NCBI GenBank assembly: GCA_016931455.1
Contig: JAFGES010000115.1
Span: 1 to 47,382 of the forward strand
From: Desulfobacterales bacterium
Lineage (GTDB): Bacteria; Desulfobacterota; Desulfobacteria; Desulfobacterales; JAHDSC01
Reading direction: 5' to 3'
DNA: 47,382 nucleotides
In this document: piece after piece, positions 34,645-44,936 of the stretch
How positions within the stretch are numbered: the first letter of the stretch is position 1
Layout of the letters: each line of letters opens with the position of its first letter
Program-made: the position numbers and the translations under genes
Notes under the pieces: model-generated
What the model was told of the DNA's origin: nothing
The model's input: only the letters and a program-made list of their open reading frames with translations
Databases searched by the model: none

Positions 34645-34682
34645 AAAAGCAGGGTCAGGGTCAATTCCAACCCTGCTTTTTT
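34645..34682 (+). terminator. Terminator between the small membrane protein gene and carB (convergent)
   Basis: An 11-bp stem (34645-34655 with 34670-34680) runs into six T on the plus strand. On the minus strand, the stem ends in TTTT and can also serve carB, whose stop lies 29 nt away. Confidence 0.8.
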
Positions 34683-34710
34683 GTGACTTGAATGGATGAC
34701 CGAATGTCTA

Positions 34711-37700
34711 TTAAACAATGTCATTGTGATAACTCTGCAATGACCTGACCCGTGTTTGCCCTTTTCGACGGGCCGCAATACCTTTAGCAGCCGCCACAGC
34801 CGAGGCGATGGTTGTAATATTTAAGATCTTATACTTAATTGCCGCTTTACGAATATAAGAGCTGTCTTCCTTACTCCGCTTGCCGCTGGGAGTATTTACA
34901 ATCAATTGAATTTCTCCGTTCTTAATGGCATCTAGTATATCGGGGCGACCGTATCCCAGCTTGTGGATTAATTCGGAATCAAAACCTCGTTCTTTCAAAA
35001 AGCTGTGGGTTCCTTTTGTGGTCAAAATCTTAAAATTCAAATCTCTGAAAATTCTCGCCAATTCAAGAACACTGGGTTTATCTTTTTCGGCAATCGTAAA
35101 TAGGACGGTTCCCTCTATCGGCAACGACATTTGAGTGGCTTCTTGGGATTTAAAGAATGCAAGGCCAAAAGAATCCGCCAACCCCAAGACTTCACCGGTC
35201 GATCGCATCTCCGGTCCTAAGATCGGATCCACCTCAGGAAACATATTAAATGGAAATACCGCCTCTTTGACGCCAAAATGCGGGATTGCTTTTTGTTTAA
35301 GATCAAGGTCGGTCAAGTCTTTCCCTAGCATGATTTGGGTAGCTAATCGAGCCATGGAAATATTACAAACTTTGGAAACAATTGGAACGGTTCGTGACGC
35401 TCTCGGATTGGCTTCCAAGATGTAAACCGTATCATTTGCAATGGCGTACTGAATATTCATCAAACCGACGACCTGTAGTTCAATCCCGATTTTACGAGTA
35501 TATTCGCAAATGGTGTCAATATGTTTCTGAGGTATACTAACCGGTGGAATCACGCATGCCGAGTCACCGGAATGCACACCGGCCAGTTCGATATGCTCCA
35601 TCACGGCCGGTACAAAGGCCATTGCATTTGTCGCATCTGCAATGGCATCGGCCTCGGTTTCGATTGCGTTTTCCAGAAACTTATCGATTAGAATCGGCCG
35701 TTCAGGCGATACATCCACAGCAGCTGCCATGTAATGTTGCAGCATTTCCTCATCCTGAACAACTTCCATTGCGCGTCCTCCTAGAACATATGAAGGGCGA
35801 ACCATTAGGGGGTAGCCGATCTTTTGGGCAATTTCGCGAGCCTCTTCCAAGGTGCTGGCCATACCCGACTCAGGTTGAGGAATGCCCAGTTTACGCATCA
35901 TCCGGTTGAAAAGGTCACGGTCTTCCGCCAGATCGATCGCTTCCGGAGATGTACCCAGGATTTTCACCCCTGCCTGAGCCAATTCGTTAGCAATATTTAA
36001 AGGGGTTTGACCTCCAAACTGAACAATGACACCTTCGGGTTTTTCTTTTTCGTATATGCTCAAGACATCTTCTACAGTCAGGGGTTCGAAAAAAAGTTTG
36101 TCGGAAGTGTCATAATCCGTTGATACGGTCTCAGGATTGCAGTTAACCATGATGGATTCATATCCGGCCTCACGAATGGCAAAGGCCGCATGAACGCAGC
36201 AGTAGTCAAATTCAATTCCCTGACCGATTCGATTGGGTCCGCCGCCTAAAACCATAATTTTTTTCCGGTCGCTGATTTCCAACCGATTCGGTGCGTTGTA
36301 GGTTGAATAATAATAGACCGCATCTTCAACCCCACTGACCGGAACCGGTTCCCAAGCCTCAACGATGCCCAAAGCAATGCGCTTTTCACGAATATCTTTT
36401 TCAGGGCTATTTAGAAGCTGTGATAGATATTTGTCTGCAAAACCATCTTTTTTAGCTTGGATCAGCAGTTTATCAGGAAGGTTGCCGCCCTTGTACTTTA
36501 GAATTTCTTCTTCCAATTCCACTATTTCCAGCATTTGTTCAATAAACCAGGGCTTGATATAGGTTTTTTCATAAAGCACCTGAACATCAGCACCTTTGCG
36601 CAACGCTTCATACATGATGAACTGGCGTTCGCTAGTAGGTAGGCTCAAAAGATTCATCAATTCATCCAAGGTTTTTTTATTAAAATCCTTGGCAAAACCG
36701 AGACCGTAACGGTTAATTTCCAACGATCGGATGGCCTTTTGAAAAGCTTCCTTGTAAGTTTTGCCGATGCTCATGACCTCACCGACTGCACGCATCTGGG
36801 TGCCGAGTTTATCTTCAACGCCCTCAAACTTCTCAAACGCCCAGCGTGGAAATTTCACAACCGTATAATCTCCCGAGGGCGTATATTTATCAAGGGTTCC
36901 ATCTCGCCAATAGGGTATTTCATCCAGAGTCAATCCCCCGGCAAGAAGCGCAGAAACAAAAGCAATCGGAAAACCGGTTGCTTTTGACGCCAGCGCTGAG
37001 GATCGAGAAGTCCTTGGATTAATTTCTATGACAACCACCCGTCCCGTTTTTGGATCATGGGCAAATTGGACATTTGTCCCTCCTATAACCTCAATAGCTT
37101 CCACAATGTCGTAAGAATATTTCTGAAGGCGCTTCTGCAGGTCGGAATCGATTGTAAGCATCGGCGCAGTGCAGAAAGAGTCTCCCGTATGAACACCCAT
37201 AGCATCAACATTTTCGATGAAACAAACCGTAATCATTTGATTTTTCGCGTCGCGAACAACCTCCAGTTCCAGTTCTTCCCAACCCAAAACAGATTCTTCC
37301 ACCAAGACCTGCGTAACGATACTTTCAGACAGACCCCGTGCGGCCACCGTGCGCAATTCTTCAACATTATAAACTAAGCCGCCTCCCGTACCTCCCATTG
37401 TATAAGCCGGACGAATAACAACAGGATAGCCTAATTCTTCGGCGACTTTTTCTGCATCTTCGACATTGTTGACCGTCCGGCTTTTCGGCATTTCGATGCC
37501 GAGACGATTCATGGTTTCTTTAAATGCCGTTCGGTCCTCACCCCGCTTGATAGCCTCAACGTTAACGCCAATGACCTTTACGCCGTATTCATCCAGTATT
37601 CCGGATTTTGCCAGCTCTGATGACAGATTCAGCCCGGATTGCCCTCCCAAGTTCGGAAGTAGAGCATCCGGACGTTCGATCTCAATTATTTCGGTTAATG

Positions 37701-37917
37701 TTTTGACATTAAGCGGTTCGATATAAGTTGCATCGGCGGTACCGGGATCCGTCATGATTGTTGCAGGATTTGAATTTACAAGAACAATTTCATAGCCCAG
37801 TGAGCGTAAAGCTTTACAGGCCTGTGTGCCGGAATAATCGAATTCACAAGCCTGGCCTATAATGATAGGGCCCGAACCGATGATGATTACCTTCTTAATG
37901 TCGTCGCGTCTGGGCAT
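34711..37917 (-). CDS. carB: Carbamoyl-phosphate synthase large subunit
   Basis: CarB makes carbamoyl phosphate from bicarbonate, ATP and ammonia released by CarA, for pyrimidine and arginine synthesis. At 1068 residues it is full length: two homologous ATP-grasp halves (first begins IIIGSGPIIIGQACEFDYSG, second with VLGGGPNRIGQGIEFDYC near 555), each with PSY or PAYxxGGxG loops, and a C-terminal allosteric domain (about 935-1068). AAAGGAG precedes the ATG at a normal spacing. carA is not adjacent, so the two subunits are encoded apart or in a separate operon. Confidence 0.97.
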   Translation of the reverse strand: MPRRDDIKKVIIIGSGPIIIGQACEFDYSGTQACKALRSLGYEIVLVNSNPATIMTDPGTADATYIEPLNVKTLTEIIEIERPDALLPNLGGQSGLNLSSELAKSGILDEYGVKVIGVNVEAIKRGEDRTAFKETMNRLGIEMPKSRTVNNVEDAEKVAEELGYPVVIRPAYTMGGTGGGLVYNVEELRTVAARGLSESIVTQVLVEESVLGWEELELEVVRDAKNQMITVCFIENVDAMGVHTGDSFCTAPMLTIDSDLQKRLQKYSYDIVEAIEVIGGTNVQFAHDPKTGRVVVIEINPRTSRSSALASKATGFPIAFVSALLAGGLTLDEIPYWRDGTLDKYTPSGDYTVVKFPRWAFEKFEGVEDKLGTQMRAVGEVMSIGKTYKEAFQKAIRSLEINRYGLGFAKDFNKKTLDELMNLLSLPTSERQFIMYEALRKGADVQVLYEKTYIKPWFIEQMLEIVELEEEILKYKGGNLPDKLLIQAKKDGFADKYLSQLLNSPEKDIREKRIALGIVEAWEPVPVSGVEDAVYYYSTYNAPNRLEISDRKKIMVLGGGPNRIGQGIEFDYCCVHAAFAIREAGYESIMVNCNPETVSTDYDTSDKLFFEPLTVEDVLSIYEKEKPEGVIVQFGGQTPLNIANELAQAGVKILGTSPEAIDLAEDRDLFNRMMRKLGIPQPESGMASTLEEAREIAQKIGYPLMVRPSYVLGGRAMEVVQDEEMLQHYMAAAVDVSPERPILIDKFLENAIETEADAIADATNAMAFVPAVMEHIELAGVHSGDSACVIPPVSIPQKHIDTICEYTRKIGIELQVVGLMNIQYAIANDTVYILEANPRASRTVPIVSKVCNISMARLATQIMLGKDLTDLDLKQKAIPHFGVKEAVFPFNMFPEVDPILGPEMRSTGEVLGLADSFGLAFFKSQEATQMSLPIEGTVLFTIAEKDKPSVLELARIFRDLNFKILTTKGTHSFLKERGFDSELIHKLGYGRPDILDAIKNGEIQLIVNTPSGKRSKEDSSYIRKAAIKYKILNITTIASAVAAAKGIAARRKGQTRVRSLQSYHNDIV

Positions 37918-38435
37918 AAAAACTCCTTTATCCTCATATTAATAAAATGATATTTAAAACCTTGACGATGTCATATAAAATATAGAAGTGCATCAAACCT
38001 TAATCGGCACTCATTTAACGTGAGAATTATGGAAAATCAAGAAAAACTATTCCGAAAAACCGTAGCCGGTTTTCTCATTTTTTTTGTTGGTCGGCGATTT
38101 TATTTTTTTTCGACCCTTAAGTAACAAAATGATCTTACCGATATATTAGTAAAATAAAAATATTACAGTTTTAAGTAGCAATATAAGGACGTTGAGTCTA
38201 TGCCTTGAAAAGTGGATGATGTTCAATAATAATAAGGATTCTAATTTAACTTGATACCTTCCAATTTTAGCCTTTTTAGTCGAACTCCTTTTAGTTTTAA
38301 TTTTTTATATTTTCTGCTGATTGTTCTACATAAAATATGGTTTATTATTTGACATACGCAAAATAATAAATCTATATTTTTTAAAATTAGAAATTTTTTG
38401 TAACGGTTCGGCCTAAAATTTAACTTAAAATTAGA
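37918..38435. other. Long AT-rich intergenic region between carB and the small membrane protein gene
   Basis: No gene of normal size is visible in these 518 bases. Contents seen: the carB leader; a small hairpin (38056-38062 with 38067-38073) followed after a few bases by eight T on the plus strand; a 31-codon frame at 38029-38124 with a weak start; and the promoter at 38349-38378. The rest (38125-38348) is AT-rich without repeats that I could recognise. A pyrimidine-responsive control of carB could be hidden here, but no attenuator on the minus strand was found. Confidence 0.5.
38349..38378 (+). promoter_or_regulatory. Sigma70-type promoter for the 38445-41069 genes
   Basis: A perfect TTGACA (38349-38354) is followed after 18 nt by TATATT (38373-38378). 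The start site would be near 38385, about 60 nt before the first ATG. Confidence 0.6.
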
Positions 38436-38444
38436 GTGATTAAA

Positions 38445-38693
38445 ATGGCTAAAAACAAAATTTTATTAAAGATGGTATGGGGGGCTGTTCTTGTACTGGT
38501 AGGTTTAGGTGTGTTTTACCGAATACCCCAGGTTATGCCCAAAATAGAAGCCATGGAACAATTTTCTTCAGCTGTTTTTTTTATACGTTTTTGTTTCTAT
38601 CTTTTAGGGATTCTTCTTATCGGAGGGGGATTGAAAAGAATTTATGATAATTATCAGGAACTACAGAATCATAATCCACAAAATCACTCCTAA
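38445..38693 (+). CDS. Small hypothetical membrane protein upstream of the PilB-like ATPase
   Basis: The 82-residue protein from ATG 38445 (a GTG at 38436 is the alternative) has two hydrophobic helices (about 7-24 and 44-65 with GLKRIYDNY after the second) and a polar tail. The promoter at 38349 drives it and probably the next gene, which begins 66 nt downstream. Not recognised; it could be an accessory of the ATPase, but nothing in the sequence proves that. Confidence 0.65.
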   Translation: MAKNKILLKMVWGAVLVLVGLGVFYRIPQVMPKIEAMEQFSSAVFFIRFCFYLLGILLIGGGLKRIYDNYQELQNHNPQNHS

Positions 38694-38759
38694 TCGTTGG
38701 ATCGATTTATAAGAAGCCGTTGCTTATAAGTTTAAAAGAAAAGGTAAGTTTTTGCGAAT

Positions 38760-41069
38760 ATGATCAATAATCCAGATACTTCAAATGCCGAAAACACCGA
38801 GGTGCAATACCTCAAAGCTGAAGCAGGCGGCAAAAAGAAACTGCAGGGCATTGCCGACAGGATTTATGCCGCTTCAAATCTGGAAGAAATCATTATCGAC
38901 CTGGAAGAGGAAATCACTTCTTTCTTTAATGCTCAGCGACTTACCGTTTATGTGGTCGATGGAATCAAACGCGAACTTGTGTCACGTTTTAAATCCGGAA
39001 ACGAAATCGCAGAAATTCGCATACCTATATCCTATAAAAGTTTGGCAGGATTTACGGCTTTAAACCATCAGCTATTAAATATTAAAAATTGTTATGATCC
39101 AAAAGAGCTTGCTCAAATCGATTCCGCACTACAATTCGACAATACTTGGGATAAGAAGATGAATTTTATTACACGAGAAGTGTTGGTCGCCCCGATCATA
39201 TATAAAACGTTCTTATTGGGCACGATTCAACTAATAAACCGTAAAAATGCTCAGTCTTTTACCAAGTCCAACGAAGAATGTGTTACCGAGCTGGCCGAGA
39301 TACTCGGCAATGCCCTATATAACCAGAAACGAATGGCCGCCAAGGGCAAAACCAATAAATTCGATTACCTGCACGAAAATAATATTTTAACTCAGAAAGA
39401 GCTCAAAAAAGCCATCGTTGATGCCAGTCAGAAAAAAGAACCCATTGAAACATTTTTAATAAAAGACCTTAAAATCCCTAAAAAAGATGTCCTCGAATCA
39501 TTAAGTAAGTATTATAATGTTGATTACGTCGAATACAACACCAACATACCGATTCCCGGAGAACTTCTCGTCGGCCTAAAAATATCTTTTATGCGCAATA
39601 ATGTTTGGGTCCCTTTGCGCATTGAAAAAGAAAATATCGTGATAGCCGTAGACAATCCAAATCATTTGCAGAAAATTGATGAAATAAAATCGCTTTTTCC
39701 CGGCAAAAAACTTCGGTTCTGCGTAGCATTAAAGCAAGACATTCTTGATCTGATTAAGCTTTTTACTCAAGATGAAAAAGAAATGGCTGCTATTGACGAT
39801 ATTCTTTCCAAGCTTCAGCAGGAAGCCGAAGAGGAAGAAGAAGGCGAATCGGCAGCAGACGAAGTCGATAGCGCGGTTGTTCAACTTGTAAATAAAATCA
39901 TCCTTGATGCTAGTGCCCGTGGAGCTTCCGATATTCATATTGAGCCGTATCCCGGCAAAAAAAGTACTCAGGTACGGGTGAGGGTAGACGGCAATTGTTA
40001 TCTTTATCAAACGATCCCATACAACTATAGAAATGCGGTGGTATCTCGTATAAAAATTATGTCCGACCTAGATATCGCCGAACGTCGTATTCCGCAGGAC
40101 GGTAAAATCAAATTTAAAAAATACGGCGGTAAAGATATTGAACTTCGCGTGGCAACCGTACCCACCCAGGGAGGATTGGAAGATGTGGTCATGCGTATTC
40201 TAGCGGCGGGCGAGCCGATTCCGCTTGACAAGATGGCTTTTTCAAAGAGAAATTATGACAATTTCCTCAGTGTTATCACAAAACCTTATGGTATCATCTT
40301 TGTCTGTGGGCCTACCGGTTCCGGTAAAACCACCACGCTGCATTCCGCCCTGGGCTATATTAACAAAACGGAAACCAAAATCTGGACGGCGGAGGATCCT
40401 GTCGAAATCACACAGCAAGGTCTGCGCCAGGTTCAGGTAAAACCCAAGATCGGATTTGATTTCGCTACGGCAATGCGTGCCTTTCTAAGAGCTGATCCTG
40501 ATGTAATCATGGTCGGTGAAATGCGAGACAAAGAAACCACTCAGATCGGCATCGAAGCCTCTTTAACCGGTCATTTAGTGTTTTCAACCTTACATACCAA
40601 CAGTGCACCTGAAAGCATAACCCGTCTGCTGGATATGGGGATGGATCCTTTTAACTTTGCCGATGCAATTCTATGTATTTTGGCGCAACGTTTGGTTCTT
40701 ACGCTCTGTAAGGATTGCAAGGAATCTTATCATCCATCCGAGTCCGAATTTGAAGAATTGGTCAGAGAATACGGACCGGAAGATTTCAAAAGGAATGAAG
40801 ATATTTCATATACGGATGATTTGACACTTTTTCGGCCGAAAGGTTGCGATGCCTGTAACAATACCGGATATCGAGGCCGAATGGGTCTTCATGAATTGCT
40901 GTTGGGAACGGATGAAATAAAAAAATTGATTCAAAATAAAGCAAGGATGGAAGAAATACGAGTTCAGGCCATTAAAGATGGAATGACAACTCTAAAACAA
41001 GATGGCATCCAAAAAATTTTTAAAGGAAACTGCGATCTTATTCAAGTCAGAAAAGTCTGTATAAAATAG
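38760..41069 (+). CDS. GspE/PilB-type secretion ATPase with N-terminal GAF domain
   Basis: The 769-residue protein starts with a GAF domain (about 30-190), followed by a GspE/MshE N-terminal domain (about 205-325) and an AAA-type hexameric ATPase: Walker A GPTGSGKTT (about 521), Asp box with WTAEDPVEITQ, Walker B DPDVIMVGEMRD, and GHLVFSTLHTN His box. A zinc site of four cysteines appears in CKDC...CDACNNTGYRGR. Such ATPases power type IV pilus extension or type II secretion; GAF suggests a ligand- or redox-sensing regulatory input. No pilin, PilC, PilM-Q or secretin gene is nearby, so it is an orphan copy. Confidence 0.92.
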   Translation: MINNPDTSNAENTEVQYLKAEAGGKKKLQGIADRIYAASNLEEIIIDLEEEITSFFNAQRLTVYVVDGIKRELVSRFKSGNEIAEIRIPISYKSLAGFTALNHQLLNIKNCYDPKELAQIDSALQFDNTWDKKMNFITREVLVAPIIYKTFLLGTIQLINRKNAQSFTKSNEECVTELAEILGNALYNQKRMAAKGKTNKFDYLHENNILTQKELKKAIVDASQKKEPIETFLIKDLKIPKKDVLESLSKYYNVDYVEYNTNIPIPGELLVGLKISFMRNNVWVPLRIEKENIVIAVDNPNHLQKIDEIKSLFPGKKLRFCVALKQDILDLIKLFTQDEKEMAAIDDILSKLQQEAEEEEEGESAADEVDSAVVQLVNKIILDASARGASDIHIEPYPGKKSTQVRVRVDGNCYLYQTIPYNYRNAVVSRIKIMSDLDIAERRIPQDGKIKFKKYGGKDIELRVATVPTQGGLEDVVMRILAAGEPIPLDKMAFSKRNYDNFLSVITKPYGIIFVCGPTGSGKTTTLHSALGYINKTETKIWTAEDPVEITQQGLRQVQVKPKIGFDFATAMRAFLRADPDVIMVGEMRDKETTQIGIEASLTGHLVFSTLHTNSAPESITRLLDMGMDPFNFADAILCILAQRLVLTLCKDCKESYHPSESEFEELVREYGPEDFKRNEDISYTDDLTLFRPKGCDACNNTGYRGRMGLHELLLGTDEIKKLIQNKARMEEIRVQAIKDGMTTLKQDGIQKIFKGNCDLIQVRKVCIK

Positions 41070-41122
41070 TTTTAACTCTAATTTTTAACGCGGTTTTAAT
41101 TCTTAACGTAATTTCGCGCAAT

Positions 41123-42949
41123 TTATTTGATCTGATTTCTAAATTTTTTTAATTGGTTTTCATAATAATCTCGTTGTTCGTTTCCAACTAAATCAAGTGC
41201 CCGCATTTCCGCTGAGATAGCTTCGTTGAGTTGCCCGTTGATATAGTAACTTTCAGCAAGAGTATCGAGAATGTGCGGTGCTTGCTTTAATTTCGCAGCC
41301 TGTTTCGCAAGTTCGATAGCCTGTTTCGGTCGACGTAATGTTTTATTTTCACAGGTTGCATATAACCATGCAAGATTATTTAAAACTCTTGCTTGATTGG
41401 GATCAATCGATATGGATTCCCGATAGGCTTCAATTGCACCTTCATATTTTTCGCTACTATAATACAAGTCTCCCAGGATGCTATAAAGATTTGGATTATC
41501 AGGCGTCTTTTCAAGTGCCTTCAATACCGTCTTTTCCAAAAATTGTATACTGAGTTTGGATTCAGTATCGCCGAAGTTCAGTTGAAACCCGATACCGCCG
41601 ATCAGAAGCATGCCCACCACATAAACAGTAACGCTTTTCTTTATTTTCCGATCTTGACGGGAGATCCAGCTTTTATCTTTTTCACATTTTTTAAGGTATT
41701 CAATTCGCTCTTTAATACTAAAATGATGCCAATTCGGTTTGTCGGGTCGCTGGCCACTGGTTGCGGCGATCTTTTCAAGGGTGGAAATAAGTGCTTTGCC
41801 GCTCTCGAAAAGAGTGTATACATAAGTGTCTGCCTGCCGTTCAAAATTGCGCATGAAGTATCCGAAGATATACCGAAAATACAGAAAAAAAATTATAATT
41901 GAGGCAACGCTGAAGAAAGCCGACACCAAGATCGTCTGATCCAAACCAGTGGCAGCAACAAGATAATATAGAGGGTTTGTATAGATAATCGAAAAAATGA
42001 TCAGGTCAAATGTTGCATACGAAAGAAGCATATACCCCACAAAAAAAAACAAATAAAACAACAAATGTTTTTTTTTAATATGCCCGATTTCATGCGCAAT
42101 GACCGCGTCGATTTCTTCAGGTTCGAGAAAATGGAGCAAAGCATGAGTAACCAGAATATAGCGAAATTTTTTTATCATTCCCATTACCCCGGCCGTAATC
42201 ATTTTCCCTCCGAATATGGGCCAGTAAAGAATATTTGCATATTTTAAACCCGCTTTTGTGCATAAATGTTCAATTTGCAGTCGCTCATTACCTTTTTCTA
42301 AAGGCTTGCATCTCCAGAATTTTTGGATCAACGCGGGACCGAAAATTGCAACGGCAAAAAGAAAAACAAGGAAGTAAATAATCTCCCCCTCAGTGGTGGC
42401 AAGATAGTGCTTAGGCGGGTCAAACGGCAGGGCATTGATTATATCGCTAATCCCGGATAAAAAAACCCACGGTAAAAGTACCGGTATACTGAAGGAAATA
42501 TTAGACCATATGTAAGTCCTTCTGGATATGTCGGTTTCGTAAAGCGTTTGATAAGGGCCATATGCACAGCCCCATATAATCGCTAAATAGCCCACAAAAA
42601 GGCCGAGGAAGAGAAGCGCCTGAAAAGTAGGCAGGATTGAAAAAAAAGGTACTTTTAGGAAAAATGCCGGCAGGTTCAGCCCATAAAGGTTTATGGCAAA
42701 AATCAAAATTGCCGTCACCGTTTGCCGGGTCAAGATTGAGTTAAACTTATGGTCTAAACGATAAAGGTTTTCTCTTGTAATTTGTTTTTTAAGTCTATGA
42801 AATTGCACCCATGTGAAGCAAGTAAAAATTCCGGTTAACGCAAAGAAGAATAAAAGGGTTGCAAGAGGCCCGAAATTTGTTTTCTCGGACGGCTGATAGG
42901 TCGTATAGATCAGAAGAACAATAATAAAATGGATAAAATTAGCAAACAT
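41123..42949 (-). CDS. M48-family membrane metalloprotease with C-terminal TPR repeats
   Basis: About seven membrane helices and a zinc-protease core (HEIGHIKKKH near residue 286, third ligand Glu in NFERQADTY near 372) identify an HtpX/Ste24-type M48 peptidase. The last 130 residues form tetratricopeptide repeats (for example LYSILGDLYYSSEKYEGAIEA, then ARVLNNLAWLYA), which bind protein partners. Length 608 is larger than HtpX (about 290) because of both extra helices and TPRs. A role in membrane-protein quality control is inferred from the family. It lies 7 nt after queH on the same strand. Confidence 0.9.
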   Translation of the reverse strand: MFANFIHFIIVLLIYTTYQPSEKTNFGPLATLLFFFALTGIFTCFTWVQFHRLKKQITRENLYRLDHKFNSILTRQTVTAILIFAINLYGLNLPAFFLKVPFFSILPTFQALLFLGLFVGYLAIIWGCAYGPYQTLYETDISRRTYIWSNISFSIPVLLPWVFLSGISDIINALPFDPPKHYLATTEGEIIYFLVFLFAVAIFGPALIQKFWRCKPLEKGNERLQIEHLCTKAGLKYANILYWPIFGGKMITAGVMGMIKKFRYILVTHALLHFLEPEEIDAVIAHEIGHIKKKHLLFYLFFFVGYMLLSYATFDLIIFSIIYTNPLYYLVAATGLDQTILVSAFFSVASIIIFFLYFRYIFGYFMRNFERQADTYVYTLFESGKALISTLEKIAATSGQRPDKPNWHHFSIKERIEYLKKCEKDKSWISRQDRKIKKSVTVYVVGMLLIGGIGFQLNFGDTESKLSIQFLEKTVLKALEKTPDNPNLYSILGDLYYSSEKYEGAIEAYRESISIDPNQARVLNNLAWLYATCENKTLRRPKQAIELAKQAAKLKQAPHILDTLAESYYINGQLNEAISAEMRALDLVGNEQRDYYENQLKKFRNQIK

Positions 42950-42956
42950 GGATTCT

Positions 42957-43487
42957 TTAAAAAGTGAAATATCTTTCTTTTTCGCTGTAAATACATCCGC
43001 AGTACTGTTGACGATACAATCCTAGACGTTTTGATTCCTTAATCCCTATTTTCCACCCCTCACGAAAATCACGATAATAAAATGAAACACCGATCGATTT
43101 GCCGATTGATTCTCCCATTTGCTTGATAATATTATGCTTCTGAAATTTGCTGTAAAGCAGGGTGGTTGTGAAATAATCAAATTTACCCCGCTTTGCAATC
43201 AGCGCCGTTGAGCGAAGTCGGTCATGGTAACAGTAAAGGCAACGCTCGGATTCTCTAAACACCACGTTTTGCAGAAAACCCTGCAAGTCGTAGTCGGGTT
43301 GATAAATAACCTGAAGCTTTATCATTTCAGCATATGTCTGCAGCGTTTTCTGCCTTCGTACGCATTCCATATATGGATGGATATTATGTTTGTAGAAATA
43401 TCCCATTACTTCCAAACCTTCCGTACGAAGGGTTTCTAAAGGATAAATTGAACAGGGTGCACAGCATATATGCAGCAAAATCTTCAA
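42957..43487 (-). CDS. queH: Epoxyqueuosine reductase QueH
   Basis: QueH reduces epoxyqueuosine to queuosine in tRNA and replaces QueG in many anaerobes. The 176-residue protein has the family cysteines: HICCAPC at the start, CLYCY in the middle (about 93-97) and YCGC near the end (about 164), which ligate an iron-sulfur cluster and a second metal. This is a DUF208 protein of normal size. It overlaps yggS by 4 nt. Confidence 0.93.
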   Translation of the reverse strand: MKILLHICCAPCSIYPLETLRTEGLEVMGYFYKHNIHPYMECVRRQKTLQTYAEMIKLQVIYQPDYDLQGFLQNVVFRESERCLYCYHDRLRSTALIAKRGKFDYFTTTLLYSKFQKHNIIKQMGESIGKSIGVSFYYRDFREGWKIGIKESKRLGLYRQQYCGCIYSEKERYFTF

Positions 43488-44167
43488 TTTCTTTCCCCGA
43501 AAATTGCGGTTCCAATACGAACAAGTGTTGCACCCTCCTCAATAGCGACCTCAAAGTCTCCGGTCATGCCCATTGAAAGCTCGTTCATCGAAACATTGGG
43601 TATATTCTCTTTTTTCAAGCGATCGCGCAGGTTGCGAATCTCAACAAAATAAGGCCTGACTTTTTCCGGATTATTGAAAAACGGGGGCAATATCATTAGC
43701 CCTTTGATCGACAGATTTTGCAAAGTACTCATCTCTTTTATCAGATCCCGAGCGTTTTGAACCGATATACCGGATTTTGAATTTTCTTCTCCGATATTGA
43801 CCTGAATTAATATCTTTTGGATTTTATTTATTTTTTTGGCCTGTTTGTCTATTGATTGAGCCAGTTTCAAACTGTCGACGGAATGGATCAAATCCGCAAA
43901 TTTAACGACATACTTTGACTTGTTTGTCTGAAGATGCCCAATAAAATGCCATGATACCGGGTAGGAGGATAGGGCAGTGACTTTTTCACGTGCCTCTTGG
44001 ATATAATTTTCACCCAGAATCGTTACACCGGCATCAATCGCTTCGGCAACTCGATCGACCGATACGGTTTTAGTGACCGCAACAAGACGGATCGTCTCAG
44101 GATCTCGGCCACTTATCTCGGCTGCTTTTCGAATACGCTCAATGACATTCTTTAATTTTTTTTTCAA
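43484..44167 (-). CDS. YggS-family pyridoxal phosphate homeostasis protein
   Basis: The 227-residue protein matches the PLPBP family: an alanine-racemase-type barrel with the PLP lysine in LVAVTKT (Lys33), ILGENYIQE (about 51), [11 protein letters not shown] (about 73) and the phosphate site [24 protein letters not shown] at the end. It has no known enzyme activity and buffers PLP. It overlaps both neighbours, maf and queH, by 4 nt. Confidence 0.96.
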   Translation of the reverse strand: MKKKLKNVIERIRKAAEISGRDPETIRLVAVTKTVSVDRVAEAIDAGVTILGENYIQEAREKVTALSSYPVSWHFIGHLQTNKSKYVVKFADLIHSVDSLKLAQSIDKQAKKINKIQKILIQVNIGEENSKSGISVQNARDLIKEMSTLQNLSIKGLMILPPFFNNPEKVRPYFVEIRNLRDRLKKENIPNVSMNELSMGMTGDFEVAIEEGATLVRIGTAIFGERN

Positions 44168-44778
44168 AATTTATTATTCCCCCTATCCAAGCCCGCCACG
44201 CCCTTTTTGATCAGAAATTCAATGACTTCACAAATCGGAAGTCCGACAACATTGGTATAAGAGCCGTGAATACTTTTGACTATAAAAGTTCCCAGTCCCT
44301 GTATGGCATATGCACCGGCCTTGTCAAAGGGTTCGTCGGTATGAATATACCATTCGATTTCTTTATCGGTTAAGTTTTTGAAAAGGACTTCGGTTGTAAT
44401 GGTTTCTGAAAAGTTTTCTTCTTTTGCCTGACAGCAGATACAATAGCCCGTCAACACGCGATGGGTTTGTCCGCTGAGGTGCTTTAACATTGTGCGTGCC
44501 TCATCTCTTGAAGCCGGCTTACCGAGTATCAAATCGTTTATCAAAACAATAGTGTCGGCCCCAATCACCCAGCTTTCGGGATATTTATTGGATATGTCGT
44601 GTGCTTTAGCCTCAGCTAAAAACTTTACATAGGTCTCGGGTGATGACAAAGAGACGGAGTTTTCATCAAAATTGCTCGGGATAACTGTAAAATTAAGCCC
44701 GGCTTGTTTCAATAAATATCTTCGTCGCGGGGATTGAGAAGCTAGGATTAAAGTCGGACTTTGATTAACTTTTCTCAT
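44164..44778 (-). CDS. maf: Maf-family nucleotide pyrophosphatase
   Basis: Maf proteins hydrolyse non-canonical or ordinary nucleoside triphosphates such as dTTP, UTP and modified bases. Signatures in the 204 residues are LILASQSPRRRYLLKQAG at the N-terminus, the DTIVLIND region with the catalytic Asp (about 77), GKPASRDEARTMLKHLSG and DKAGAYAIQGLG. It is the first gene of the maf-yggS-queH-M48 run and is divergent from the gene at 44937. Confidence 0.95.
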   Translation of the reverse strand: MRKVNQSPTLILASQSPRRRYLLKQAGLNFTVIPSNFDENSVSLSSPETYVKFLAEAKAHDISNKYPESWVIGADTIVLINDLILGKPASRDEARTMLKHLSGQTHRVLTGYCICCQAKEENFSETITTEVLFKNLTDKEIEWYIHTDEPFDKAGAYAIQGLGTFIVKSIHGSYTNVVGLPICEVIEFLIKKGVAGLDRGNNKF

Positions 44779-44936
44779 TGTTTCTTATTATCAAATGCAC
44801 TATGATTTGACAAGTAGCAAGCAATTCATTCAAGCGAATAAATTCCGCATAAATATTCATTTTGCATAATCCTATATCTGTAAGGGCGGCTGGGGTTTAA
44901 AATCAAAGATAGGGTAGGGGGACTTAAAAGATTTTT

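Noticed and set aside
38029-38124. 31-codon frame with a hydrophobic product upstream of the PilB-like gene
   Set aside because: Weak start signal, T-rich chance sequence is enough to give Phe-rich products, and it covers a hairpin.
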